NCBI GenBank assembly: GCA_038065015.1
Contig: JBBTRU010000007.1
Span: forward strand, 7,853-71,852
From: CAIPSZ01 sp038065015
GTDB taxonomy: Bacteria; Patescibacteriota; Patescibacteriia; PEXW01
DNA length: 64,000 nucleotides
Direction of reading: 5' to 3'
Below the pieces are notes generated by a model. The model saw only the letters and a list, made by a program, of their open reading frames with translations. It searched no databases and had not been told where the DNA came from. Positions 8,670 to 17,945 of this stretch are shown here, in pieces (positions within the stretch are counted from its first letter, which is position 1; every line of letters begins with the position of its first letter). The position numbers were made by a program, and so were the translations under genes.

Positions 8670-9581
8670 ATGCCTGACCTCACACCCTCGTTGATCGGCC
8701 AGCAACCAGTGATTGCTGCGCTCACCAAAGCCGCAACCGGAAAAACGGCGTATGGCCACGCCTACCTCATCAGTGGAGCAGATACAACAGCGGTTGCCGC
8801 ACTTGCGGCCTGGTTTCGTAATTACCTTGTCTGCACAGCGCCAGCCGGCTCTACTGCCTGCGGAGTATGTGCTGGCTGCACGAGCTGTGTAAACGCCGAT
8901 GGCGTCTGGACGTACAGTCTAGAAAGCACCCCCGACGAAGTTGCGCATAGCGTTGAGCGCATTCGGAGTATTCGCCAATTCGTCGCCCTTCGACCAGTGG
9001 CGCAAGGGCGACGTGTGGTCTTGGTGGATAGAGCCGATACGCTCCGCGGGGCGGCTGCAAATGCCTTACTGAAAAATATTGAAGAGCCCGCTGAAGGGAT
9101 TATCTACATTCTTACGGCCCAGCACCTTGGTGCGATCTTGGCAACGATTCGTTCCCGCACCATGTCTGTAACCGTGCAACCCGTACCGCAGGCTGTACTC
9201 AGGCAAGCACTTATTACAAACGGCTATACGCAGAGTGCCGCAGCATTTGCAAGCCAACTTTTTCCAAACCAAGCTGGCCGGGCAGTGCAGCTCTTGGAAG
9301 ATCGTCCGCGTTACGATGAACTGCACACTGTAGAACATATGCTTGCTCATTGGGCAACCCTTGCTTCCGCGCAACGCCTCGCGGCGGCAGCAACAATTGT
9401 TGAGGGCCGTACAGATATGGCTGCCCAACGACTCCGCGTGCAAGATGCGCTCGCGCTGATTGCCCGCCAGCCCGCGCGGCGACCAGGTGTACTGCGCGCA
9501 CTCTTGCAGGCCTGCCTAGCATTACGCACCAATGCTCAGCCCAAACTCATTTTCGACGCTTTTGCCCTGCAAACGCTATGA
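8670..9581 (+). CDS. holB: DNA polymerase III delta' subunit-like clamp-loader protein
   Basis: The 303-residue protein starts LIGQQPVIAALTKA and has GHAYLISG. A zinc-binding cysteine cluster follows (CGVCAGCTSC), and then VDRADTLRGAAANALLKNIEEP, the sensor region typical of DnaX/HolB clamp loaders. The P-loop region reads ISGADTTAVAALA and lacks the GxxGxGK[TS] pattern, so this subunit is probably not an ATPase; delta' is often degenerate there. It would help load the sliding clamp on DNA. Its stop overlaps the next start (ATGA). Confidence 0.85.
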   Translation: MPDLTPSLIGQQPVIAALTKAATGKTAYGHAYLISGADTTAVAALAAWFRNYLVCTAPAGSTACGVCAGCTSCVNADGVWTYSLESTPDEVAHSVERIRSIRQFVALRPVAQGRRVVLVDRADTLRGAAANALLKNIEEPAEGIIYILTAQHLGAILATIRSRTMSVTVQPVPQAVLRQALITNGYTQSAAAFASQLFPNQAGRAVQLLEDRPRYDELHTVEHMLAHWATLASAQRLAAAATIVEGRTDMAAQRLRVQDALALIARQPARRPGVLRALLQACLALRTNAQPKLIFDAFALQTL

Positions 9582-10636
9582 AAAAAATCTTTCTCCTCGC
9601 TGTGCTTCCCTTAGCGCTTTCCGCTTGTGCTATTTCATTTTCCTCACGTACCGCAACCACCCAAGCCGGTGATGGCGGGGTGTTTATTTCTCCAGACACG
9701 GGTACTACCTGGGCGCAGAAGGTCTTCGTCCGGCAGGAGGCAAAAGGCCCGGTAACCATTAGCGGTTCGAACATTGGCTTCTTCGCATTCCACCCCAGCA
9801 CCTCCGATACTTTCTACGTCAGCACGCAGCAGCAAGGGCTTTGGAAAACCGAGGATGCGGGTGAGACGTGGTCCCCATTAGGACTCACCACGGGTTACGT
9901 ACAAGGGTTTACGCAGGATGTCGCAAATCCTGCACTCATGTTTGCCGGTTTCCAAAATACCATACAGAAGAGTACGGATGGCGGCACTACCTGGACCGTC
10001 GTGTACACCAACCAGCCTGGGAACGCGGTGACGCAAGTGCAGCTGAACCCCCACAATGCGCAGGAGGTTTTTGCAACAACCAATGGCGGCGTACTGCTGA
10101 AAAGCGACGATGAAGGGGTAACCTGGCGCATCCTGAAAATTTTTCAAAATCGAGTTCCAAAAAAACTCATACTGCTCAAGAATGACCCCCGCATAATGTT
10201 CGTGGTTATGGCTGACGGCATTTTTCGCTCCAATGATGCCGGCGGGCAATGGAACGAACTCATGACCGAAGCGTTGCGCAAGGCTGATGCGCTGCCGGTG
10301 AACGATTTCACGTTTACCGACCACACGCCCTCGGTCATGTACGTGGCGAGCACGAGCGGCATTGTTCGGTCGTTGGATGGGGGAGCGTCTTGGCAAGTTG
10401 TGCCAACCGTTATACCGCCAAAAACCGTGCCGGTAAACGCGCTGGCAATAAATCCCGTTGATGAAAACGAACTCGTCTTTACTGCGGCTTCCACCTTTTA
10501 TCGTTCGTCAGATTTTGGAAAAACCTGGCAAACCTTTAAAAACGTTGGGTCTGCCCGGGTGTACGCCGTCCTTGCCGCGCACCCGCGCCGGCCAGGGATG
10601 CTGCTCCTCGGTACGGTTCTCCCAGCCAAGAAATAA
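9578..10636 (+). CDS. Lipoprotein with Asp-box (BNR) beta-propeller
   Basis: A 352-residue predicted lipoprotein: a signal peptide ends in the lipobox L14-S15-A16-C17. The mature part carries seven Asp-box-like motifs (SPDTGTTW, TEDAGETW, STDGGTTW, SDDEGVTW, SNDAGGQW, SLDGGASW, SSDFGKTW) spaced as in sortilin/YCF48-type beta-propellers. Such propellers bind ligands or aid assembly of membrane complexes; the partner here is unknown. Catalytic sialidase residues are not evident. It overlaps the upstream gene by four bases and lies five bases before frr, in an operon of housekeeping genes. Confidence 0.85.
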   Translation: MKKIFLLAVLPLALSACAISFSSRTATTQAGDGGVFISPDTGTTWAQKVFVRQEAKGPVTISGSNIGFFAFHPSTSDTFYVSTQQQGLWKTEDAGETWSPLGLTTGYVQGFTQDVANPALMFAGFQNTIQKSTDGGTTWTVVYTNQPGNAVTQVQLNPHNAQEVFATTNGGVLLKSDDEGVTWRILKIFQNRVPKKLILLKNDPRIMFVVMADGIFRSNDAGGQWNELMTEALRKADALPVNDFTFTDHTPSVMYVASTSGIVRSLDGGASWQVVPTVIPPKTVPVNALAINPVDENELVFTAASTFYRSSDFGKTWQTFKNVGSARVYAVLAAHPRRPGMLLLGTVLPAKK

Positions 10637-10641
10637 ATTGT

Positions 10642-11193
10642 ATGTCTACCACCGATACGCATGCCGACGAATTCGAAAAAGCCCTGGCGCATTTGCAAAA
10701 AGAGCTGCAAGCAATCCGTACGGGTCGGGCGTCACCGGCCATGGTTGAGAATCTCATTGTGGATGCCTATGGTACCCCGACACCCTTGCTAAATCTCGCG
10801 AGTATTTCGGTTCCGGAATCTACCCAGTTGTACATCCAACCCTGGGATCCTAACCTGGTGAAGAGTATTGAAAAAGCTTTGCAAGCTTCGGCGCTTGGGA
10901 TTATGCCAACGGTTGAAGGGGGCGGTATTCGGCTGCACTTCCCGCCGCTTACCGAAGAGCGCAGGCACGAGATGGTAAAAACGGTAAACGAAATGCTGGA
11001 AAAAGCCCGCGTTGCCGTACGCGCCGTGCGCGAAGGGGTCCATAAAGAAATTAAGCAAAACGAGAAGACCGGCACATTTTCTGAAGATGTAGCAAAAGTG
11101 GAAGCCAAGTTCTTGCAAGAGGCGCTCGATGCATACAACCAGCGCGTTCATGACATGGGGAAGCAGAAAATTACAGAATTGCAAACCATCTAG
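10642..11193 (+). CDS. frr: Ribosome recycling factor
   Basis: A 183-residue protein of normal family length, with the IRTGRASPAMVENLIVDAYG region, the LYIQPWDPNLVKSIEKA hinge strand and PPLTEERR. It splits post-termination ribosomes together with EF-G and acts in the cytosol. It sits between the lipoprotein and the RseP-like protease; in many bacteria frr lies close to rseP and proS, and this order is kept here. Confidence 0.97.
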   Translation: MSTTDTHADEFEKALAHLQKELQAIRTGRASPAMVENLIVDAYGTPTPLLNLASISVPESTQLYIQPWDPNLVKSIEKALQASALGIMPTVEGGGIRLHFPPLTEERRHEMVKTVNEMLEKARVAVRAVREGVHKEIKQNEKTGTFSEDVAKVEAKFLQEALDAYNQRVHDMGKQKITELQTI

Positions 11194-11196
11194 CCA

Positions 11197-12297
11197 ATGA
11201 CCACGCTCCTCACCTTTCTCATTGTCCTCGGTTTACTCGTCTTCGTGCACGAGCTAGGCCATTTTGTGGCTGCGCGCATCCTGGGCGTGGGGGTGAAAGA
11301 ATTTGGTTTTGGTTTCCCACCCCGGCTCTGGGGCATCCGGCGCAAAGAAACGACGTATAGCATCAACTGGATACCCCTCGGCGGGTTCGTACGCCTGCAC
11401 GGTGAAGACGGTGAAGCAACAGACCCGCAAAGTTTTAGCATGCAGAAAGCCTGGAAGCGCACCATTATCCTCGTCGCCGGCGTACTCATGAATGTTGTGC
11501 TTGCCATAGCTATTTTTGCAGTTGGTTTTAGCCTAGGTTTTCCTACAGACATTACCGACGGTGTGCCAGCGGGTGCCCGAGCGCGCGACCCGAAAGTCCA
11601 AATTGTAGAAGTGCAGGATGGCTCTGCTGCGGTTGCAGCCGGTCTGCAGGTGGGCGACGCGTTGGTGCGGGTAAACGGTGCCGAGATAGTTACAGTGACC
11701 GATGCGCAAGCCGCGGCCCGTGCTGCCGGCGAGCGGGCGGTAACCGTGGTGTACACCCGCGGACAGGAAGAGCGAACCACGTCGGCCACCCTGCAAAAAC
11801 TCGAAACCACGGGGCAGCCTGGGCTGGGCGTCTCTCTGGCCCAAACCGCCTATGTTTCGTACCACCCGTTGCGGGCGCTATGGGAAGGCATCGCTGCCGG
11901 AGGACGCTCGCTCTGGTATATTCTCCAAGCATTTGGTCAATTTCTTGGCAACCTTATCATCCACCAGAGCGCGGGCGCAGACGTAGCTGGCCCGGTTGGC
12001 ATTGCTGTACTCACGGGCCAAGTGGCAAAACTGGGCTTCACGTACTTGCTGCAATTCGTAGCACTGCTCTCACTGAATCTTGCCATTATCAATATCCTGC
12101 CCATTCCTGCGCTTGATGGCGGACGTTTACTCTTTGTCATTATTGAGAAGCTCCGGGGCAAACCCCTGACGCAAAAACTCGAGTCGAAAATACACGGTAC
12201 GAGTTTTGCCATTCTCATTGGCCTCATTGCCCTGGTGACGCTGCGGGATGTTTTCAAGCTGGACGCCGTGCAGCATTTATGGGAACGTCTGTTCTAA
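11197..12297 (+). CDS. rseP: RseP-like site-2 zinc metalloprotease
   Basis: A 366-residue intramembrane protease. The active-site HELGH is in the first membrane helix (about residues 18-22). A PDZ domain occupies about residues 125-200, and the third zinc ligand lies in the C-terminal PALDGGRL motif. Family members cut anti-sigma factors or leftover signal peptides within the membrane. No rseA/sigma pair is visible nearby, so the substrate is unknown. The gene starts three bases after frr and is followed by proS. Confidence 0.95.
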   Translation: MTTLLTFLIVLGLLVFVHELGHFVAARILGVGVKEFGFGFPPRLWGIRRKETTYSINWIPLGGFVRLHGEDGEATDPQSFSMQKAWKRTIILVAGVLMNVVLAIAIFAVGFSLGFPTDITDGVPAGARARDPKVQIVEVQDGSAAVAAGLQVGDALVRVNGAEIVTVTDAQAAARAAGERAVTVVYTRGQEERTTSATLQKLETTGQPGLGVSLAQTAYVSYHPLRALWEGIAAGGRSLWYILQAFGQFLGNLIIHQSAGADVAGPVGIAVLTGQVAKLGFTYLLQFVALLSLNLAIINILPIPALDGGRLLFVIIEKLRGKPLTQKLESKIHGTSFAILIGLIALVTLRDVFKLDAVQHLWERLF

Positions 12298-12309
12298 GCC
12301 CCTTTTACT

Positions 12310-13548
12310 ATGCGGCAATCCCAACTCTACATTCCCACCCAAAATGTCCCGCCGGCCGAAGAAGTCTCGCGCAATGGCAGACTCTTGCAGCAGGCCGGCT
12401 ACGTCGACAAGCTCCAGGCCGGGGCGTATACCTGGTTGCCGTTGGGTTTGCGGGTCTTAGAGCGCATAAGCACTATCGTTCGCGAAGAGCAAAATCGAAT
12501 TGGCGGGCAGGAAATGCTCATGCCGGCCCTGCAGCCGAAAGCTCTTTGGGATGTCACGGGTCGCTGGACAACACTCCGCGACATTATGTACCAGTGGGAA
12601 GATAGCAGCGGTCATGCGATTGGTTTAGCGACCACCCACGAAGAAGTAATCACCGACCTTCTCCGTCGCGGCGAGCTCACGTACAAAAATTTGCCGCAAG
12701 CGCTCTACCAACTGCAATGGAAGTTTCGCAATGAGCCTCGAGCAAAGAGCGGGGTGCTTCGAGGCCGCGAGTTTCTCATGAAAGATCTATACAGTTTCCA
12801 TGCCACGGCCGAAGATCTCGATACGTTTTACGCCAAAGTGCACCAAGCCTACCACGCTACCTTTAAGCGGCTTGGACTCGAGGCGCACGTTACGGAAGCA
12901 AGCGGAGGCACGTTTACCAAAAAGCATAGTCATGAGTTTCAAGTGTTTAGCGCTGCCGGAGAAGACCGCGTATGCTACTGCAAAGCGTGCGGGTTTGCGC
13001 AAAACATCGAACTCGATGCCGAAGTGGCAGCATGCCCAAAATGCGGCAAACCCACAACGGTCGAGAAGAGTATCGAGGTAGGGAATACCTTCCATTTTGG
13101 GGATTACTACACTACGACTGTTGGCATACGGCACACTGCAGCCGATGGTAAGCGAAAACCCGTGTACATTGCCAGTTATGGTATTGGTGTATCCCGCCTT
13201 GTCGGCACAATCGTCGAAGTCTATGCCGATGCAAAAGGGTTAGTGTGGCCAGCGGCAGTTGCCCCCTTTGCCGCGCACGTGCTGGTCCTCGGGAAAGCAT
13301 CTGCTGAACTGCAGAAACACGCAACCGCTTTTGAACAAGCCGCGCAGAAAAAGGGAATTGCGGTACTCCTTGACGACCGGGAGGTTAGTCCCGGCCACAA
13401 ACTCAAGGATGCGGATTTACTCGGCATGCCATACCGAGTCGTCTTTAGTGAACGCCAGGGGAATAACGTTGAAGTGACGACTCGAGCAACGGGTGATGCA
13501 AAAGTACTAACACCGGAAGCCGCGCTCACTCTGCTCCAGGCCGTATGA
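12310..13548 (+). CDS. proS: Prolyl-tRNA synthetase, short form without editing insertion
   Basis: A class II aminoacyl-tRNA synthetase of 412 residues. Motif 2 lies around FRNEPRAKSGVLRGREFLMKD, motif 3 around YGIGVSRLVGTIVE, and the C-terminal anticodon-binding domain follows. Standard bacterial ProRS is about 570 residues because an editing (INS) domain sits between motifs 2 and 3. Here that space holds only a short segment with two CxxC pairs (CKAC and CPKC). The enzyme should charge tRNA-Pro but lack the usual cis-editing of Ala-tRNA-Pro. It overlaps mreB by four bases. Confidence 0.95.
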   Translation: MRQSQLYIPTQNVPPAEEVSRNGRLLQQAGYVDKLQAGAYTWLPLGLRVLERISTIVREEQNRIGGQEMLMPALQPKALWDVTGRWTTLRDIMYQWEDSSGHAIGLATTHEEVITDLLRRGELTYKNLPQALYQLQWKFRNEPRAKSGVLRGREFLMKDLYSFHATAEDLDTFYAKVHQAYHATFKRLGLEAHVTEASGGTFTKKHSHEFQVFSAAGEDRVCYCKACGFAQNIELDAEVAACPKCGKPTTVEKSIEVGNTFHFGDYYTTTVGIRHTAADGKRKPVYIASYGIGVSRLVGTIVEVYADAKGLVWPAAVAPFAAHVLVLGKASAELQKHATAFEQAAQKKGIAVLLDDREVSPGHKLKDADLLGMPYRVVFSERQGNNVEVTTRATGDAKVLTPEAALTLLQAV

Positions 13549-14609
13549 TCATGGACCGTCTCTTCGGGAAGTTCTCGCGCGACCTTGGCATTGACCTGGG
13601 AACGTCGAGTACTTTGGTGTACGTGAAAGGGAAGGGGATTATGATAAACGAGCCGTCGGTAGTGGCGGTGAACACCCGGACCGAGCAAATCCTGGCGGTG
13701 GGTGGCGAAGCTCGAAAAATGGTTGGCAAAACCCCCGGGCACATCATTGCGGCCAAACCACTGGTCGACGGGGTAATCTCTGATTTCGAAGTAACGGAAA
13801 AAATGTTACGGTACTTTGTCGACAAGGTCCATCGGGAAGGGTTTACCCTCGTTCCTCGGCCCCGCGTGGTTATTGGCATACCGCTGGGGGTAACCGAAGT
13901 GGAGCGAAAGGCTGTAGAAGACGCGACGTTGCACGCTGGCGCGCGCGAGGTCTACCTTATTGAACAGCCCATGGCGGCGGCAATTGGCGCGCGTCTGCCC
14001 ATCCAGGATGCCTCTGGCAACCTCGTCGTGGACATTGGGGGCGGTACAACGGATATTGCCGTTATTTCTCTGGGCGGCGTGGTAACCTGGCGCAGTCTGC
14101 GGACCGCGGGGAACGCCTTTGATGCAAGTATCATCCAGTATGCGCGCGAGCACTTTAATTTGCTCATTGGCGATCGGACCGCCGAAGAAACGAAAATTGC
14201 CATTGGCTCTGCAACCGAAGACCACGATGACCTAGAAACAAAAGTCCGGGGCCGCGATCTTATCTCCGGCTTGCCCAAAGAGGTTACGATGACCGGTAAA
14301 AATGTCCGCGAAGCGCTCGCGCGTAACTTAAGCATTCTCGTGGAGAGTATTGGGACGGTGATCGAAGCAACCCCACCCGAACTCGTTGCTGACGTACACC
14401 AACGCGGCATCCTCCTTACGGGCGGCGGCGCGCTTTTGCGTGGGCTACCGCAACTCATAACCCGGGAAACGAAAATGATCGTCCACGTTGCCGATGATCC
14501 TCTCACCGCTGTCGTACGCGGCACCGGCATTGTCCTCGAAGATTTAGACCGCTTGCGCAATGTTCTCGTGCTCTCAACCGATAGCGATAGCCCCGGGGCG
14601 AAAAGGTAA
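13545..14609 (+). CDS. mreB: Rod shape-determining protein MreB (second paralogue)
   Basis: A 354-residue actin homologue with GIDLGTSSTLVYVKGKGI (phosphate 1), VVDIGGGTTDIAVISLGG (phosphate 2) and LLTGGGALLRGLP (adenosine site). It is followed directly by mreC, mreD and a PBP2 gene, the classical elongasome operon, so it is the standard cell-shape MreB. The start overlaps proS by four bases; an ATG two codons downstream is an alternative. Confidence 0.96.
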   Translation: MIMDRLFGKFSRDLGIDLGTSSTLVYVKGKGIMINEPSVVAVNTRTEQILAVGGEARKMVGKTPGHIIAAKPLVDGVISDFEVTEKMLRYFVDKVHREGFTLVPRPRVVIGIPLGVTEVERKAVEDATLHAGAREVYLIEQPMAAAIGARLPIQDASGNLVVDIGGGTTDIAVISLGGVVTWRSLRTAGNAFDASIIQYAREHFNLLIGDRTAEETKIAIGSATEDHDDLETKVRGRDLISGLPKEVTMTGKNVREALARNLSILVESIGTVIEATPPELVADVHQRGILLTGGGALLRGLPQLITRETKMIVHVADDPLTAVVRGTGIVLEDLDRLRNVLVLSTDSDSPGAKR

Positions 14610-14611
14610 CT

Positions 14612-15415
14612 ATGGCACAGCGCCCCCTTCGGGTTATTCCAAATAGCTGGGTTATCGGGGTTACCATCAGCCTGGCAATCCTCACCGCTCTCGGGCTCTT
14701 GGGCCCGGTGCAGCGTTTTGCCGTACGGGTGCTTGCCCCCATCGGCCGGGTGTCGCACCGCGCGGTTGAAGGCATCCGCGTTACTTTCGCTGACCGCAAG
14801 CACAGCCAAGATGTAGCAACCGAAAACACCACCTTGAAAGAGCGCCTACTGCAAGTTGAATTGGAGCGCGCAAAGCTCAACCAGCAGCTTGCGGAATTAA
14901 AAATTCTTCGGGCCGAGCAAAGTTTTCTCGACCGTCGAACGCTGAAGGGTACGGCAGTGCGGGTTATCGGTCGGTCACAATTAAACACGCAGCGCGTCTT
15001 AGTCGACGGCGGGTCAGAACAAAAGGTGCAGCGCGGCGCGCCGGTGCTGGCGGGTGACGGCATCCTCGTTGGCGTGGTCGAAGATGTGCAAGCAACCACG
15101 AGCAGCATACGTTTGCTTACGGCGGATAGTTCGAATGTCGCTGTCCGCGTGCGGGACCAAAGCGGCGCGCCTGGCATTGTTGTCGGTGAGCGCGGAGTCG
15201 GCATGCGGCTTACCCTTGTCCCGCAGAATGAAAAACTTGAAAAAAGCCTTACCGTTATTACGGCAGATGCCGACCCGCAAATCCCCAGCGGCTTGCTGGT
15301 GGGCACAATTTCGAACATCGATGTTGCCCCGGGTGCGCTTTTTCAAAGTGCCGCCCTCCTGCCCATTGTTTCCCTTGACCGGCTCAATGTACTCACCATT
15401 CTTACCTCGGTATGA
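14612..15415 (+). CDS. mreC: Rod shape-determining protein MreC
   Basis: A 267-residue bitopic membrane protein with one N-terminal membrane helix, a coiled coil (about residues 68-105, rich in Glu/Leu/Gln) and a beta-rich extracytoplasmic domain containing LVDGGSEQKVQRGAPVLAGD and the GIVVGERG region. MreC links MreB to PBP2 and RodA. It starts two bases after mreB and overlaps mreD by four bases. Confidence 0.93.
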   Translation: MAQRPLRVIPNSWVIGVTISLAILTALGLLGPVQRFAVRVLAPIGRVSHRAVEGIRVTFADRKHSQDVATENTTLKERLLQVELERAKLNQQLAELKILRAEQSFLDRRTLKGTAVRVIGRSQLNTQRVLVDGGSEQKVQRGAPVLAGDGILVGVVEDVQATTSSIRLLTADSSNVAVRVRDQSGAPGIVVGERGVGMRLTLVPQNEKLEKSLTVITADADPQIPSGLLVGTISNIDVAPGALFQSAALLPIVSLDRLNVLTILTSV

Positions 15416-15933
15416 ATTTTTTTGTTAATACAATTTTGGCCGTACTCGCTTTTGCTGCCCACGTCGGGCTCGCCAGCGCTACCACCACCGGGGTGCCCAT
15501 TCACGTCCTCGCCGTGCTGACTATAGTTTGTATCTGGTTGCAGGATACGCAGTCAATTGGCAACCGCTTACTCCCCGCTGCCTTGCTGGTGGACCTCATC
15601 CAGCCGACGCGTGTTCCGGTAACTGTACTTACCGTCCTCGCGGTCTGGTTTGTCGCAACCATGATCCAGAAGCACTGGCTAACGAATCATTCCATTGCCT
15701 CACTCGTTGGCCTTGCCCTTATTGCAGCCCTGGTTCGAATGGGTGTTACGTGGCTCGGCATTGCGCTTTCCGCTGCAGTCGGCACTTCCAGCATACCGGT
15801 TGCCGCTTCTTGGAACTGGTACGACAATACATTACGCTTTTTTATCGAAACATCTTTGGTTGTGGGCCTTGGTACTCTCTGGCGCGGTTTGCAGCGTATG
15901 CTGCGACGGTCTTTTCTCTATGCCACGCACTAA
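15412..15933 (+). CDS. mreD: MreD-like membrane protein
   Basis: A 173-residue protein consisting almost only of hydrophobic segments (about five), with few conserved motifs, as is usual for MreD. The assignment rests mainly on position: overlapping mreC by four bases and a PBP2 gene by 14 bases. It is an inner-membrane component of the elongation complex. The family diverges strongly in sequence, so the name is context-based. Confidence 0.75.
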   Translation: MNFFVNTILAVLAFAAHVGLASATTTGVPIHVLAVLTIVCIWLQDTQSIGNRLLPAALLVDLIQPTRVPVTVLTVLAVWFVATMIQKHWLTNHSIASLVGLALIAALVRMGVTWLGIALSAAVGTSSIPVAASWNWYDNTLRFFIETSLVVGLGTLWRGLQRMLRRSFLYATH

Positions 15934-17869
15934 TCCGTTCGATATTGTCCCGCCCGCAGGCCTCGGTCGTTCCCGGGTGGTGCGGGCTTTTCGGAGTTTC
16001 GAATATAGCGATACCACCCTCGATGCCCAAGCGAGCGATTCGCCCACCCTCAAGCACCAAATGCTGCCGAATCGCTTGCGTATTCTTAGTGGGTTTTTCA
16101 TCGTACTCATCGCGGTGCTCATTGGCCGGGGCGTATGGTTGCAGCTTATCCGGGGCGCGAGCATGCGGAGTGCAGCCGAAGGTAACCGGCTACGCGTCAT
16201 TACCACCACGGCCCCGCGGGGAATACTCTACGACCGCAACGGCGTGCCGCTCGTAGAAAACGTAGCGGAATTTACCTTCGGCGTGGTTCCGGCAGATGTG
16301 CCACGGAATAGCGAAGAGCGCAGTGCACGTTTCCAACACTATCAAAATCTCAGCGGCATACCCGCCCAAGATTTTGCAACAGCCTACGCCAACGCGCCAG
16401 AAACCAGTACGGAAGTCGCTGCGGTGCTCGAGCACGTCAGTTACGATGCGGCCATGAAATTGCGCATCCGTCTGCAAGATGAGCCCGCTGCCCAGGTCGT
16501 CGCAACGCCCCGCCGCCACTACTTAGCGGGAACCGCTTTTAGCCAGGTGCTTGGCTATACCGGCAAAATTTCTCAGCAAGAGTGGAAAGATTTGAATGCC
16601 ACACCCCAGCGAGAGTACCGGAAAAATGAGGTGATCGGTAAAACTGGGTTAGAAGCGCAGTACGAAAAAGAATTGCGCGGTACGAGCGCAAAAGCGTCCG
16701 TCGAAGTAAACGCGCAGCGACGCGAGCAGAAAGTCATAACCACGGAAGTGGCGGTTGCCGGGCAAAATCTCGTCACCACGCTGGATGCCGGTTTGCAGGA
16801 TGTCCTGGCAACCTCGGCCGTTGCCATGGTACGGCAATTGCACACCACAGGCGCAGCGGTGGTAGCCATTGACCCGCGTGATGGGGGAGTGCTCGCATTT
16901 GTCAGCGTACCCACGTATGACAGCAACGATTTTGTCGCTGGCCTTACCACCGAGAAATACCAAGGCCTGGTCGATGATCCGCGCCGACCCTTGTACTTTC
17001 GGCCCCTCTCCGGCGAGTACCCATCAGGCTCAACCATTAAACCCATTATTGCTACGGCGGCGCTCAACGAAGGGGTTATAACCCAGCAGACAACCGTACT
17101 CAGCACCGGCGGGATAAAAATAGATAAATGGTTTTTTCCAGATTGGAAAGCCGGTGGCCACGGGGTAACGAATGTGTATAAGGCTATTGCCGATTCGGTG
17201 AATACATTTTTTTACACCATTGGCGGTGGTACCGACACCTTTGAAGGTTTGGGTATCGATCGTATGACGCAGTACGCCCGTACCTTTGGTTTGGGTGCGC
17301 CCACTGGTATTGACCTCCCCGGTGAACGCGGAGGTTTTTTGCCGAGTAAAGCCTGGAAAGAACAGGCAAAAAATGAACCCTGGTACATAGGCGATACTTA
17401 CCATTTTGCCATCGGCCAAGGCGACCTCCTCGTTACCCCGCTGCAAATGGCCTTAGCAACAGCCACCTTAGCCAATGGTGGCATACTCTATAAACCCCAT
17501 GTGGCAAAAACCTTCCAAATCGGCGACGGCACCGAAGCAAAAAATGTTGAAGCAACGGTCGTCCGCGAGCACGTCGCCAGTGCGGAGGCTGTCCAGATTG
17601 TGCGTGATGCGATGCGTGAAGCTGTTATCAATGGTAGCGCGCGGCGTTTACAGACCTTGGGTATCCCAACGGCCGGAAAAACCGGGACAGCGCAATTTGG
17701 CAATGCCGGGAAAACCCATGCCTGGTTTGTGGGTTTTGCGCCCTTCGATAACCCCACCATCGCCATTGCCGTCATGGTCGAAGCCGGCGGGGAAGGGCAT
17801 GCTGCGGCACTCCCCATTGCCGAGGCGGGATTCAAATTTTGGCTACAAAAAAGCCAAAAAACCCCTTAG
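15920..17869 (+). CDS. mrdA: Penicillin-binding protein 2 (peptidoglycan transpeptidase)
   Basis: A 649-residue class B PBP with one membrane helix (about residues 52-72), then the dimerisation domain (YDRNGVPLVENVAEF). The transpeptidase domain has all three active-site motifs: SxxK in YPSGSTIKP, SxN in SVN, and KTG in AGKTGTAQ. It crosslinks new wall during elongation. The ATG at 15920, overlapping the mreD end, is chosen because the frame upstream only mirrors mreD. The extra 50 residues before the membrane helix are longer than usual. It is the last gene of the mre operon. Confidence 0.95.
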   Translation: MPRTNPFDIVPPAGLGRSRVVRAFRSFEYSDTTLDAQASDSPTLKHQMLPNRLRILSGFFIVLIAVLIGRGVWLQLIRGASMRSAAEGNRLRVITTTAPRGILYDRNGVPLVENVAEFTFGVVPADVPRNSEERSARFQHYQNLSGIPAQDFATAYANAPETSTEVAAVLEHVSYDAAMKLRIRLQDEPAAQVVATPRRHYLAGTAFSQVLGYTGKISQQEWKDLNATPQREYRKNEVIGKTGLEAQYEKELRGTSAKASVEVNAQRREQKVITTEVAVAGQNLVTTLDAGLQDVLATSAVAMVRQLHTTGAAVVAIDPRDGGVLAFVSVPTYDSNDFVAGLTTEKYQGLVDDPRRPLYFRPLSGEYPSGSTIKPIIATAALNEGVITQQTTVLSTGGIKIDKWFFPDWKAGGHGVTNVYKAIADSVNTFFYTIGGGTDTFEGLGIDRMTQYARTFGLGAPTGIDLPGERGGFLPSKAWKEQAKNEPWYIGDTYHFAIGQGDLLVTPLQMALATATLANGGILYKPHVAKTFQIGDGTEAKNVEATVVREHVASAEAVQIVRDAMREAVINGSARRLQTLGIPTAGKTGTAQFGNAGKTHAWFVGFAPFDNPTIAIAVMVEAGGEGHAAALPIAEAGFKFWLQKSQKTP

Positions 17870-17881
17870 TAACTAGGGGTT
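17860..17881. terminator. Inverted repeat at the end of the mre operon
   Basis: AACCCCT and AGGGGTT form a 7-base-pair stem with an 8-base loop, spanning the PBP2 stop codon. There is no T-run after it on the + strand (an A-run precedes it), so it is not a canonical terminator for this operon. It could act as a mRNA 3' stabiliser or a weak terminator. Its 3' arm touches the greA -35 box. Confidence 0.4.
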
Positions 17882-17908
17882 GACACGTTGAGCTGCCTCA
17901 CGTATTCT
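17880..17908 (+). promoter_or_regulatory. Promoter of greA
   Basis: A perfect TTGACA at 17880-17885, a 17-base spacer and TATTCT at 17903-17908. The predicted start is near 17915, giving a leader of about 30 bases before the ATG at 17946. No clear Shine-Dalgarno sequence precedes greA. Confidence 0.75.
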
Positions 17909-17945
17909 TTGAACCACGTCTTTTCTCTCTGCTTACCTTTTTGCT

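Noticed and set aside
13952..15318. Two long minus-strand frames opposite mreB and mreC
   Set aside because: They are Ser/Arg/Thr-rich reverse images of well-supported genes and cover intergenic borders without start signals.
17860..17881. A strong rho-independent terminator after the mre operon
   Set aside because: The stem is good but the T-run lies on the minus strand, where there is nothing to terminate; listed only as a weak inverted repeat.
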